A stretch of 64,000 nt of DNA, from assembly GCA_018466975.1 (NCBI GenBank), contig CM031560.1, positions 2,728,001 to 2,792,000 of the forward strand, written 5' to 3'. The stretch is from Sparassis latifolia (taxonomy: Eukaryota > Basidiomycota > Agaricomycetes > Polyporales > Sparassidaceae). Shown piece by piece: positions 49,319-59,598 of the stretch. The position numbers and the translations under genes were made by a program. Under the pieces are notes generated by a model, which worked only from the letters and a program-made list of their open reading frames with translations, did no database searches and was not told the DNA's origin. Position 1 is the first letter of the stretch. The number at the start of each line of letters is the position of its first letter.

Positions 49319-50279
49319 ATGATTGAACCAGCGACACCCATCACCCTTCACATCAAGGATCCGGAGTTTCCTGCTCTGATATTAGCTCGAGATGTCAGTA
49401 TATCAGTTTCGTCTTGTGGGTTCTTCGGCTAACATGCGAGAGCAGGAGAAGGGTGGTACACCGTCTTCGCATGTGCTAATTCGTCACCGCCACTTGCACT
49501 GTCCCTCTCAGAAACGACTTTTCGAACCTCGTAAACCGAAGCCGCAGACTCTGATTCGCGAGCCTGTAATGAACGGAGGGGGTAGAGTTGTCCAGAAAAC
49601 GCTTCAGAAGACAGCGTCAGAACCCGACAAAGAGCCATCCAACAGCATGTCCGACGACGCGTGAGTCTGGTACTGTTTTACTCCGTTGAACACGCTCATA
49701 TAGTTAAGGAACGCATCATCGGCTGACAGACCGAACGTAGGAGCGAGTACAGTATCAGCTACCAACGATTCGTCAGAGTCCCGGCATCTGGTGCAACCTC
49801 GTGTCTTCTATCGACACGAGCATAGCATTCGCAGCCGCCCAGAGAAGGTCGTGTGGTTCACTCCGAATGATGTTGACTTCGTCGGCACTCCGGACCATCT
49901 TCCCAGTGCCACCGCCGGCGATTTGTTCCTCATGCATGATGAACAAATTCGGGTGTGGCTTCTTACAGGTGCAGAAGGATGGGTAACTATAGCTGAGCGG
50001 CATCCTCACCCTACGTTGTCTAACTACGTGCTCTCCTTGACCGATAACGGAGAGCCCAGATGGGTGACCAATGAGACTTTCAGAACCTACTTAGGTCGCA
50101 TGAAGCGCAATCGCGATACTCCAGAGCCGTGTATGCTTCGCATTTCTTGGCCCCGTTTGCACGGACCTGACTCAACTTTGACCTGTTCAGCTCTTTTGCC
50201 CCAGAATTCACGTCCGAATTCACGCAGTAGAGATGCTTCTAAGCTAGGTAGGGCCATGTCCTCCTTACGTTTCACGTGA
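49319..50279 (+). CDS. Hypothetical protein, three exons
   Basis: Exons 49319-49393, 49443-49660 and 49709-50279 (introns of 49 and 48 bp) join in frame to 287 residues. I do not recognise the family. The N-terminus is MIEPATPITLHIKDPEFPAL. The middle is basic and Ser/Pro-rich (LFEPRKPKPQTLIREPV). The C-terminal half looks globular, with VVWFTPNDVDFVGTPDHLP, DLFLMHDEQIRVWLLTG and EGWVTIAERHPHPTLSNYVL, followed by a basic Ser/Arg tail. Frame continuity over two short introns and stable composition argue for a real gene, though it sits in repeat-rich DNA. Confidence 0.6.
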
Positions 50280-50655
50280 AAATGACAGAATTTTATTCCA
50301 GCCTAGTACACACGTCAGTTCGCTTGTATCCGGACATTCTTTGGTGTCTCTGTATGTTACTGCATTGGGACGAGTTCCTCTTCTCGCTAGGAGACATGCT
50401 CATGATACTTAAGAGCGAGAGACTTGGCACGCGATGGAGATCCTGCCACCGATGCCTCCTCCAGGATGGCCTTGTAGACCGACGATCAGGAAGCTCGTGC
50501 TTGTGAAATCCGACGATGATGACTGGTGCCGCACACACTAGCTCGAGCCCTGGCCCTCGCGACGCCACTGCTCGGATGGGTGGCAGTGGAAAGAAGGGTG
50601 TTCAAATGGCGGAGATCGATGCTAGATTATGATCCGCTGGACTGAGAAGAGCCGT
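50280..50655. other. Convergent intergenic
   Basis: About 375 bp between the 3' ends of the unknown gene and the DUF6534-like gene. Nothing is seen. Confidence 0.4.
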
Positions 50656-52678
50656 CTAAGAGGGACAGTGGACGCGTCTCTGCACCTGATGAGGCGCAGG
50701 TGCTTGAGCGAGACCGGGAACCAGGGCGAGGGCGACTGAACATACTCCGAGAGCGCGAGGCGGGGATAGCGGTGCAAAGCTCATCAACGGGAGCCTATAC
50801 ATCCCCTTCTCATCCTTCTCAACAGAGGCAAAGCATTGGCTCTGCGGGCTCAACGGGCTGAGAGGCGGCTCGGAGTAGCGGAGATCCGGCCCGAGGGCGA
50901 GGGCACTCGGATGGCCATGGGACGAGAACTGGAGCGTGGTGGTGGTGTAGTTGCTCGATCCGCTGGAGGACAGGTGTTTGAGGGGGATGAGGCCCTCTTC
51001 GCTCGCGGGAGCCTGGGAGCGGAGCATGTTCCGCGCGTTGAACCTGATAGGTGTCAGTAGCTGCGCGGGGGCCGACGGGAGGGAGCGGGAATTACATGGC
51101 CATGAACGAGTTGATGTACACTGCGAACGCAGGTTAATGGGATGACGACTGGGAACACGGGAGGCATACTTTTTGTTACCAGGAACTCTATGCAGAGGAC
51201 AGTGAAGGTGTCTGGCAGCGCGGAAAACTACCGCGTTGTCAGTCCATGTACACAATGATCTGAAAGACGTTGCGACTCACAGTTCCCATCGCCGTGATCG
51301 AGCACACGCTGGAGCAGTAGAAGGATATAGCCCTATGAGTGTGACCATACCGTTAATGAAGTGTAAGTTCCGGCGTACGTAGTTAAGACACCAGTATTAA
51401 GTGCGTATACCACGAGAACTGTGATAGTCGAGTCCATCCTGCATCATAGAACACAGCTCCAGAAGTCAGGCAGAGAAGTAGAATATAGTGACTCACTCAT
51501 GGAAACCCGTGCGGCAGCGCGCGAGCAGGAAGCACAGCGAGCCGGCAATAATGGTGTCGATAAACGTGGCGGTACCGAATGGTTCGTAGGTGACCCACTT
51601 GAAGGCAGGAGTGATCAGCGGAGGGTTAACGAGCTGAGTGACGGCTTACTCTGTCTTGGAGGAGATCGGTGTAAAGCTCGAACTGGGTTCTGACAGTAAA
51701 TTAGCACAAATGGCAGACCGGGATGAATCTCATAGCAAAGGACTAGACCAAATGTAAAAGGCATTGCTCAACTCACTTCGTTCTAATCGTAATAGGAAAC
51801 TCACGTGCAGCGACACCTGATATTGAATTATATAGATCAGTGACATTGTGGCCATGACAGCGGACTCAGACATGCTCACCGTAGCCAAGGAAAACAATCA
51901 CGCTCTTTATATGAGGACGGAATGAGGATGAGGATGAGATATGGATCGAACGGGCCACTTACAACGAAAATTAGCACGGATAAGCGGTCGCCCGCTCTCC
52001 ACCGCCGTCACTACGTCGTTTACCAAGTAAGGATTGCGACGTCGATATGACATTGAGACATAGTGACGCACTCTTCCACAGCCTGATCGTGTACAACCTG
52101 GCTCGCGTAGATGCATTCCTCAATAATCATGGAGGCCAGCATGAAAAGGGATTGACTTACGTATGAACAAAGATGACAACAATAGCCTTCCAACAAAATA
52201 TTCAGTGCGCTTTCACCAAGATGACTGAAACTCACATCTGTCATGATTTGTGCCTGCGCGTCCCCCATCAACATTCGGGCAGTACTAATACATTCGCTAC
52301 GTACCTTGAAGCTCCATACCACCTTGAGGAGCTCCAGGGGGTTGAGGTAGTTGGTGATCAAATAGTAGTAGACTAAGTGACCGCAGAGCGCGAGGTGAGC
52401 TGCATCCAGCATCCTGATCGCGGCACAGAAGGCGCGTCAGAGACTGGTAAAACCGTGCGTATGTGACACACACCATAGACAGCAGACAGAGATCTTGTCC
52501 CAGATGCTGTCTCGGGAGTACCGCTGAAAGTAGATGAATACCTGCAGATTTGTCACACCGAAAAGGCTGCAACGTGTTGTTCAGCACAGATCAAGCAGGT
52601 ACATTAGGAAACTGACACGGCCGCAGAGATGAGCACGCCTATGAACACAACGCCATACGTCCTGTCGAGCTCGTCCAT
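50656..52678 (-). CDS. DUF6534-like seven-helix membrane protein
   Basis: A multi-exon minus-strand gene. Exon 1 (52678-52619) reads MDELDRTYGVVFIGVLISAA. Later exons give VFIYFQRYSRDSIWDKISV, then MLDAAHLALCGHLVYYYLIT, NPLELLKVVWSFK, RLYTIRLWKSASL, FGTATFIDTIIAGSLCFLLA, RCRTGFH, VVYALNTGVLT, and finally FNARNMLRS with a long Ser/Pro-rich cytoplasmic tail. This succession matches the large basidiomycete family of seven-helix proteins with a C-terminal DUF6534 domain, whose roles are unknown (possibly receptors). The region around 51850-52200 is hard to splice cleanly, so either I missed exons or the gene is partly decayed. The stop codon is at 50656-50658. Confidence 0.65.
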
Positions 52679-52906
52679 GTTGAACGAGTATGTCGTGCGG
52701 GACTGACGAGGAGGGGTAAAAACTCGACGGAGGAAGGCTGGCCGCCCGCTCGATAGAAAAGGCACGTCCGAGTGCGAAGTCGCCTCAAGCACGTGTGGCG
52801 GAGATCTGCCGTGTGGAGAGGAAGCCTCCCCTCGAATTTCTAGTGGCAAATACAAAAGCGGGGTGGCATACATTCGGTCCAATGAGATCCTCGTTGGTCG
52901 TGTCCT

Positions 52907-53003
52907 CAATGTTTACACACGCGCCGACAAGCGGTTTACATGCGCCCACCCGTGAATACACGGGCTTACACACGCGACGCCTCTTGGATAGCATGCGCCC
53001 CTT
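52907..53003 (+). repeat. Dispersed repeat R2, copy 2
   Basis: Reads gtttacacacgcgccgacaa, then gcccacccgtgaatacacgg, then cttacacacgcgac and gcatgcgcccc. It is collinear with 46983-47080. Confidence 0.7.
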
Positions 53004-54434
53004 CTTGAGGACATTGGGTAGGCAGTAAATTTTTAGATACGGCGCTAACTTGAAGACACTACGGGTAATGGGCGCTGGTATACGTAGCCGGTCCTCTCGG
53101 GCAGAATGCAGGTAGTCTCGTAACCAGCCGTTCAGGTGCCTCCGAACGGCTGGTCCCGATGCCCCCGGTGCGGAGATAAGGGAAGATTGAACCTAAGAAA
53201 GACGCCGCTGACGGTACGGAGCTCGAAGGCGATGTGCGCGATAGAGCCAATGTCATTGTGCTAGCATCGAGGTGTTCGGGGTGGCGCCTCGTCTGCTTTG
53301 TCTCGCAAAGACAATCCAACGAGTATATATATCAGACTTGGTTGCGGGCACTCAGAATTCCTGTCTCAGCGGTGTACATGCACCATGATCTTTACGCCTT
53401 ATCCCGACGACAGTGTGAAGACGCTCCACAACTACTCTGACGTCAGTGGTGCTTCTGATACTTCTGGATTTGGTGTCTTGGCAAGTGTCTTCCTCATGCA
53501 TAGTTCCTTCATCTAATCAGTCAAAAACCGGAACAGTCAAATGTTGACATAGGCTCTTCCAACATTGTGCCACCCGCCGTACTCGGGAATGGGGCGCCGA
53601 GACGGTAGGAGAGGCTGAGATCTCAGATTTCGCCACGTTGGAACGAGACATTGCGCCTATACGAATTCATGCTCGAGATCTCGATGTCAATTTGGAGAGC
53701 CTCCTGGACCGTCTGCGCAAGTATTCAGTGCATGTAGTGCAGGTTCGCATTTATTATATTTGTTGTTGACAGGTATGCTAATATCAGGGGATTACAGTTG
53801 TCTATGCTTGCACATCGCATGCTTCCGCCCAAAGTAGTGGGATCCACCGGAAGCCGAAACTCTGTGCCCTGACCGCACGTCCATAGCTTCTATTCAGGCT
53901 TGTGCTGCCATTCACGCATGTCTTGTGTCGGAACTGTACAGGATGGTTTACCTTTTTGGCTCACCTTTCCGAGTCTCCTGCGGCTAGCGATTGCTGCATT
54001 GGCTGGAGCCTTCTTTGCATGGCTGGTGCTGGCATATGTGTGAGGAGAGCATTTTTACGGTACATCATCCGGCGTGTGATTCGCACTTGTGAATGTCCAT
54101 TTCTTTACTGCAAGCAGTTGGATTTTGAAGTACCTACGACCATCAATACACCTTCCTTTCTCAGTCTTGATGCGCTTTTCCGCTGTCTTGACCGAGGGGC
54201 CGGGGAAAACCTCCTCCTTATGAAGAAGTCAGGTTACCGCTCCCCAGGGCGAACATAACCGAACGAGGACAGACCTCCTATAGTAATAATGTCAGCATAC
54301 TCAGACTGCTCCAGGGCGAACTCTTCACCGATTCTTGTGGAATCGGAATCTGAAAATGGCGTAAGGATATTCAAAAGCAAGCAAGAGCAATTCTCGGGAA
54401 TGCGGCGGACCGACCATGGCTATCCTGAACTTGT

Positions 54435-54640
54435 CTATATGCCCCCCGGGGGGACATACCGTGGCAAAGCAGGTGAACGGGGACATTGAAGGGACAGAAA
54501 CACGATGCGCTCGACGAGGCGTTGTGGGAGCACATGACGTGCCGGATCGGCAATCACAACCCGCAATGGACCTCTTAGTAAGACTCCCCCATAGATAGCA
54601 GACGTCAGACACGGATATCTGAGGCACGAAGGTTGCAGCA
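54435..54640 (+). repeat. Dispersed repeat R1, copy 3
   Basis: Aligned with 47955-48175: ggggacataccgtggca, ttgaagggacagaaacacga, gtgccggatcggcaatcac and tcagacacggatatctgagg. A roughly 30-bp insertion (acccgcaatggacctcttag and following bases) lies between the last two blocks. Confidence 0.75.
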
Positions 54641-54826
54641 AAGATCAGATCGATAGGCCCAAAAAATCACAGTGCGGACTCTGAAATCAAACGCTCCGGA
54701 AATTCAGGTGGATGGGAGGCGCCACCGTGCACCGTAAGCCATAATGTATTGCCAATTCAGTACTAGTAAACCTCTGGCCTATTACAGACGTTGCAGATGC
54801 AGCACGGCATGGCTCACATAGCGCTT

Positions 54827-56025
54827 TCATCGAGATATTCCCAGGTCGTTGAAAAGCGATTCCGAGAGGTTACCCGAGATTACGTCCACTAGCTCCGAAA
54901 AAACCGCTGCAAGAACGTTAGAAATAAAACGCTGGTTAAGTCGGGTTAGAGAAGTAGATGTTACGAGCGAGCAGGGTTGATAACTACCTGGTGGGAGATA
55001 CTGAAGTACGCCCGAACTTCAGCCATGACACTGAGCTCGGTGTTGTACAGCGGCATGTCCGCCATGCCCCTTCTCATGGAGTCGTACGTTTGTGCGAATC
55101 GATATTTAATGGCGCGCAGTTCTAAGTCACTGCCAACTTTATGCATAGTCTCCAAATGTACCAATTTCAGCACGAGGTCCAATGCCTTCTGAGAGGCGGT
55201 GTTGACTACTTCGGCCGCAATATTTCTAGGGAATGGTCAGAAGATGTATTAGCAAAGATGATAAGACCATACACACGTTACGTCCAACCGTAACAGCGGG
55301 AATGTGCCAAAATAAACAATTATAAGCGCATCAAGCTCTCGCCGAGCCGTCTCTGCAGTTTTCTCCACGCATAGATAGGCACAATTCTTCCAATCCTGCT
55401 GGAAACTCTCAATCAAGGCTACCTTGGTGGCGTTGGGAACGCTCCCCGGTAGCTCCCGAGTTGTGTATCTAATAACATATTAAAATTGTACATTGCAAAG
55501 TTGTGGATGATATCGACGCACTTGTTGATTTCCTTCCGAAAATCTTCGAGGAAGACAGCTTGACAAGGATCAATATCAACTTCATCCTCAGGCTCGCATA
55601 GGGATGGCGGGACGACGGCAGCAGATAGATATTCTTCGCCATTTGCGTATGGTAAAAAGCGCGGGAATGTCATCCGAATATTGCGCTTGAAATCATCGTG
55701 CACACGATTTATAGTTGCATGAACGCGCGACTCAAGCGGAGAGTCATGAAACAAATGGCATAGATGGGAAGTGAAGGAATTCATAATATCAGACAGGATG
55801 ATGTGTGGGGAGATAGTATCGCCTGAGGAAACGCCATCAAGTAGTGGTCGAGGTTCCGGGCTAAGACCTGGTCTGAGGTGGTTAGATTAGACATACCCCA
55901 AGATGCACATAACTTGCCTGGGATTTGGTCACATTCACAACCCATAGGGATATAGTCTGATGGTCTAGAAGGAGGGTTGAATCAGCGGTCATGACTGCTG
56001 CGTGAGGATTTCCTTACTTGCGCAT
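54827..56025 (-). CDS. Dynamin-family protein lacking the GTPase domain, copy A
   Basis: Six exons on the minus strand join in frame to about 300 residues, starting at ATG 56025 (8-base first exon). The second intron uses a GC donor (gcaag). The sequence corresponds only to the stalk and GTPase effector domain of Mx-like dynamins: FKRNIRMTFPRFLPYANGEE, RKEINK, TTRELPGSVPNATKVALIES, FQQDWKN, the helix around LDLVLKLVHLETMHK, AEVRAYFSISH, and the GED end RFISNVLAAVFSEL, with stop at 54827. Full-length fungal dynamin-like proteins are usually 700-900 residues with an N-terminal GDQSSGKSS GTPase. No such motif is visible upstream to the RBR fragment. It may be a functional stalk-only protein or a truncated relic with open frames. 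A paralogue lies next to it. Confidence 0.75.
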
Positions 56026-56397
56026 GTTGGACAACAACGTATGAGAGACAGCCCGCTCATTCCTAGCGGTCTTATATACTCTTGGGGTGGGTGGAGAAAT
56101 CTATACAACAAAGAGTCACCCAAACAAAGGTTCGCTCTGAACAAAGGTAAACAAAGGTTCACTCTGAACAAAGGTTCGCTAACAATGACGAGCGGTGAGC
56201 CGCTCAATGCCGCAGCACCAAGGAAGACCCATTTGGACACTCCCAAGCACAGTTGCAGTTATAATCAAGAAAGGCGGTGGGCAATCCTGAGGCAGAGATG
56301 GCGGTAATCAGTTTCCCATTGTTCAGTGGGCTCAAGGCAGGTGGAAAATGGCCATGGTGTACTTAGTGTTAACAAACGGAAGCTGATCTTCAGGTCG
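56026..56397. other. Intergenic upstream of dynamin copy A
   Basis: About 370 bp. It contains a short imperfect tandem repeat at about 56123-56182 (acaaaggttcgctctgaac, aaaggtaa, acaaaggttcactctgaac, aaaggttcgct). No gene is seen. Confidence 0.5.
56123..56182. repeat. Imperfect tandem repeat of acaaaggttc(g/a)ctctga
   Basis: Three to four copies of an acaaaggtt core in 60 bp, 150 bp upstream of the start of dynamin copy A. Confidence 0.65.
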
Positions 56398-56731
56398 TCA
56401 GTGATAGTATTGTGCATAAGAGCCTACAATCACGTCTGCAGTTTCCGAGCCGAGGAAGGCTGAGCATGTCGGACGATGACAATAAAGACGGTTCGCATTA
56501 GAAAATTCAACCGCCTTCGCCTCGAACGAAGCAGATAGTTCTGCACCAAGGTAGCATCGAATTTCGTTAAAGGCAAAGGGTTGCTGACAGCACCTCGGTG
56601 GGAAGAGTGACTCGTCCACTATTGCGGAGCGGAAAAGATCCATGAGACATCCTACATCGTAGAAATGACCGCAGGGTGCACGGATTTCCACCCATCTATG
56701 CGATCGGTACATATGACACATTCTTCCCGCC
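56398..56731 (-). pseudogene. RBR-type E3 ubiquitin ligase fragment, frameshifted
   Basis: One minus-strand frame reads EECVICTDRI, the first Cys pair of a RING1. The adjacent frame continues VEIRAPCGHFYDVGCLMDLF and ESLFPPRCCQQPFAFNEIRC, then FEAKAVEFSNANRLYCHRPT and CSAFLGS. Together this is RING1 plus the beginning of the IBR of a basidiomycete RBR ligase. The two parts are in different frames with no room for an intron between them, and the rest of the IBR and RING2 are missing. It lies between the two dynamin copies, about 140 bp past the stop codon of copy B. Confidence 0.75.
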
Positions 56732-56866
56732 TATTATCATTTCTACCCACACTACAGAGATACAGATTTGCTAATGCGAAAAGGTAAAGTACATATGAAG
56801 GGCTGCGAGGACGTGTGAGCGTAAAGACGTACTGTATGAATTGCAACGACAAGATGTTGGAACCGA

Positions 56867-58012
56867 TCATTGCCAACGTGCAATAAGCTGTGCACACTTA
56901 GCATCCGCATCCGGCGAGTTCAGACCCAGCTGACCCAGAAGAGATTCCTCAAGGATGTCAGGGATAGCGTAGACAAGTTCTGATTCTACTGCTGAGATCA
57001 CGTTAGAAATGAAGCGCTGTGGAGCCAGATCAGAGACATAGACATAATACGAGCGACTGAGATACCTACACGGTGCGAGATTGTAAAGTACGCCCCAATT
57101 TCAGCCATGATGCTGAGCTCGGTGCTGTACGCCGAGATATCGCCCATACCTTCTCTCAAGGAGCTGTACTGCTCCGCAAATTGATGTTGAATGGTATGGA
57201 GTTCCAACTCGCTGCCAACCTGGGGTATGGTCTCTAGTTGAACCAGCTTGAGAACGAGGTCCAATGCATTCTTGGTTGCAGCATTGATGACTCTAGCCAC
57301 GGCATTTCTAAGAACAAGTCAGAATACACATTAACTAACATTGTAAGTCCATACGCACGTTACCTCCGACCGCAGGCACGGAAATGAGTTAAGATGTCCC
57401 ACTACCAACCCGTTAAGGCCCAGCCGAACTGATTCCGAGACTTTCATCAAGCATTCACGGGCATATCCCTTCCAGTCCCGTTGGAAACTTTCTACCAAAG
57501 CCGCCTTAATGGCGCTAGGCACCCTCCCAGGCAACTCTCTGGTGAGATATGGATAAGAATTGGTCCACACAATTCTCGCATGAATTCACGTACTTATTGA
57601 TTTCTATTCGAAGGTCTTGAAGGAAAATAGCCTCATGGAGACTAGTCTCGTCCACATATCCAGGCTCGAGTATGGGTGGGAGGGTTACAGCAGCGGTTTC
57701 GTATTCTTCAATGCTTGCATATGGCAAAAAGCGCGGGAAGGTCTTGCTAATGTCCCGCTTGAAAGCATCATATAAATCCTTGTCCCACCGCAGAAACTGC
57801 TCGTCTTGGAGTAAGTGGCGCACACGAAGAATAAAAGAATCGATGATCTTCGGCAGCGATGAGACATCACTTGACGGAGTGTGGGAAGATGTCGGTGGGA
57901 GCTTAGTATCTAGCACAGAGGGGCAGTAGAGGATGATTAGAGGTATCACGACACAGCTGAGACGTAACTTGCCTGCAGTGTGATTACTGTGAGTGAGTAT
58001 GCTGCTCGACAT
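56867..58012 (-). CDS. Dynamin-family protein lacking the GTPase domain, copy B
   Basis: Five exons on the minus strand give about 310 residues from ATG 58012. The first intron has a GC donor, as at the matching position of copy A. Motifs are FKRDISKTFPRFLPYASIEE, RIEINK, ELPGRVPSAIKAALVESFQR, DWKGYARECL, LDLVLKLVQLETIPQ, AEIGAYFTISH, then the GED: RFISNVISAVESELVYAIPD and SPDADAKCAQLIA, with stop at 56867. The stalk begins at KLPPTSSHTPSSDVSSLPKI, where full-length dynamins are already past the GTPase and bundle-signalling parts. The 1.6 kb upstream shows no GTPase motif. Copy A and copy B share intron positions and are clearly tandem duplicates with substantial divergence, so the truncation probably predates the duplication. 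Confidence 0.77.
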
Positions 58013-59598
58013 GATCCAGTGCCTATGCAGTATCCTGAATGGGAAGCCAAATGAGCGGAGGGCTTCTACGTAGCGAGGATAAGTCTCCTACAAGCAATGA
58101 CTGGTAGGAAGAACACGGCTCGCTTCAAGAGGTCTCTTATCTCTTATCGTTGAACAATATGAGCGGCGTGTGAAGGGAAATATTTTCGGAAAGCATGACT
58201 CACGGCTTCGAGCATGCATGGAATTTCTTCACAGCCAAGAAAATATATAGCCGTTATAGACTCCATTGTTCGCAAGAGGCGACGGAAACAAAATAGTTGA
58301 CATCCCAGATTTTCATTCGCGCGGCCCTGATAGTTCAGATTCCGATGGTTGCTTCGAAATTTCCGATATCGGTGGTCATTGTATCAACGCTGATGCGCGT
58401 AAACGCCATTCCGCCGCTAAGAAGGATCTTTCATTTTGTTGGCACCGATACAGTCTAGGTGAAGTACAATTAGCTCAGTGTTATCGGTGACGGTGATATG
58501 CGAATTGACCTCAGAAAAGAGTTTTCTTCCGCCGCAGATGCTGATTCTACACAAAACTGTTATTTGATATTGAAGGCTGACACGGTTTTTAACATCTTGT
58601 TCCCTTGCTAAGAACGGATTTGAGAAAAGCTTCGCCCCATAAGAAAGATTTATGCTACCTGAAACAACAGGCGCCGCGCCACAGCGTTCGCGGTCGGCCT
58701 TGCGGCACTCCTACCGACCCTCTCGCCGTAGTGTAACCGCAAGGCCGACCGCGAACGTAAGCGCTGTGAGCGCGAAGCGGAGGCACAGAGAAGGCTGAGG
58801 TGCCCGGAAGCGTCTAGGCTGGCACGTCTGGCGCCAGCGAGGATGCAACTGCGAAGAGCGTATCAGCTGGCAGGTCTAAGACGAGGGCGAAACGTGCTCA
58901 GATCAACTCCCGCGCAGGAGCCCGGGTGGTACAAAATGTCGACCACCGCAGCCATTCAGAATGCGCCGTTGAACACGCCATACCCCACTTCATTCCCACC
59001 GTGGCGGTCGTGGTCGCCAACTTGCAGTTAATAGCACTTGGGCTTAGAGGAAGAGGTCCACTGTTCTGATCACTGTAGGTGAGGGTCATGAAGACCATGT
59101 AATGACTGTAGGGTATGAGAGGGGAGTGAGATAACCAGGTAAAGCAATCAGTGGCGAAGATTAATGGGAAGGCATGAAACTAAGTCACACTATTACCATT
59201 CGGCATCGACTACCAGTGCTGAGATGAGATTGCCATGACCATCAATATCCGATGCAATATGGGTTGCATTCTGAATGATGGTAGCCCACCTACAATCGGC
59301 TCACCAGGCAGTTCGAAGTCAAACTTTTGCAGTGATGGACAACACCATTCCGTGTGGTCAAGAGCTTCAGCACATGCCGGACAATGTCAGAGCAATTCAT
59401 CATGAAGATTATGGATCTCAACTGAGCGTCTGATTTCAGGATAGTAACTGCATGTAAGCCCTGGTGCTATGACTCTATTCTCTGCCAATTTTTACCAATC
59501 AATGCCCAGAGAACTGGGAGTGGAGTACCTGTAATACATGATGAAGTCAACGCCACGGCGAAAAACTACTCTCACATAGCGAACACATACCACAGTCA
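58013..59598. other. Intergenic, hairpin-bearing, no gene seen
   Basis: About 1.6 kb without a recognised gene. It contains a strong inverted repeat at 58680-58767. Plus-strand open stretches at 58266-58490 and 58843-59031 are not recognised. Confidence 0.4.
58680..58767. repeat. Inverted repeat with 20-bp perfect arms
   Basis: The arm gttcgcggtcggccttgcgg (58686-58705) is the exact reverse complement of ccgcaaggccgaccgcgaac (58737-58756), with a 31-bp loop. Outer bases extend the stem (cacagc against gctgtg) after a small bulge. It could be a terminal inverted repeat pair of a tiny element or a stable hairpin. Confidence 0.8.

Larger units (their letters stand above)
52679..54826. other. 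Intergenic with repeats R1 and R2; possible exon
   Basis: Contains R2 copy 2 (about 52907-53003) and R1 copy 3 (about 54435-54640). At about 53593-53751 a plus-strand frame reads like a real exon (ETVGEAEISDFATLERDIAP, then LDVNLESLLDRLRKYSVHVV), ending near a GT site. No partner exons are recognised, so it is noted here and not called as a gene. Confidence 0.4.

Noticed and set aside
55989..56246. Longer upstream start for dynamin copy A
   Set aside because: The upstream frame is a different phase from the one required by the next exon. The ATG at 56025 with an 8-base first exon is the only one that joins in frame.
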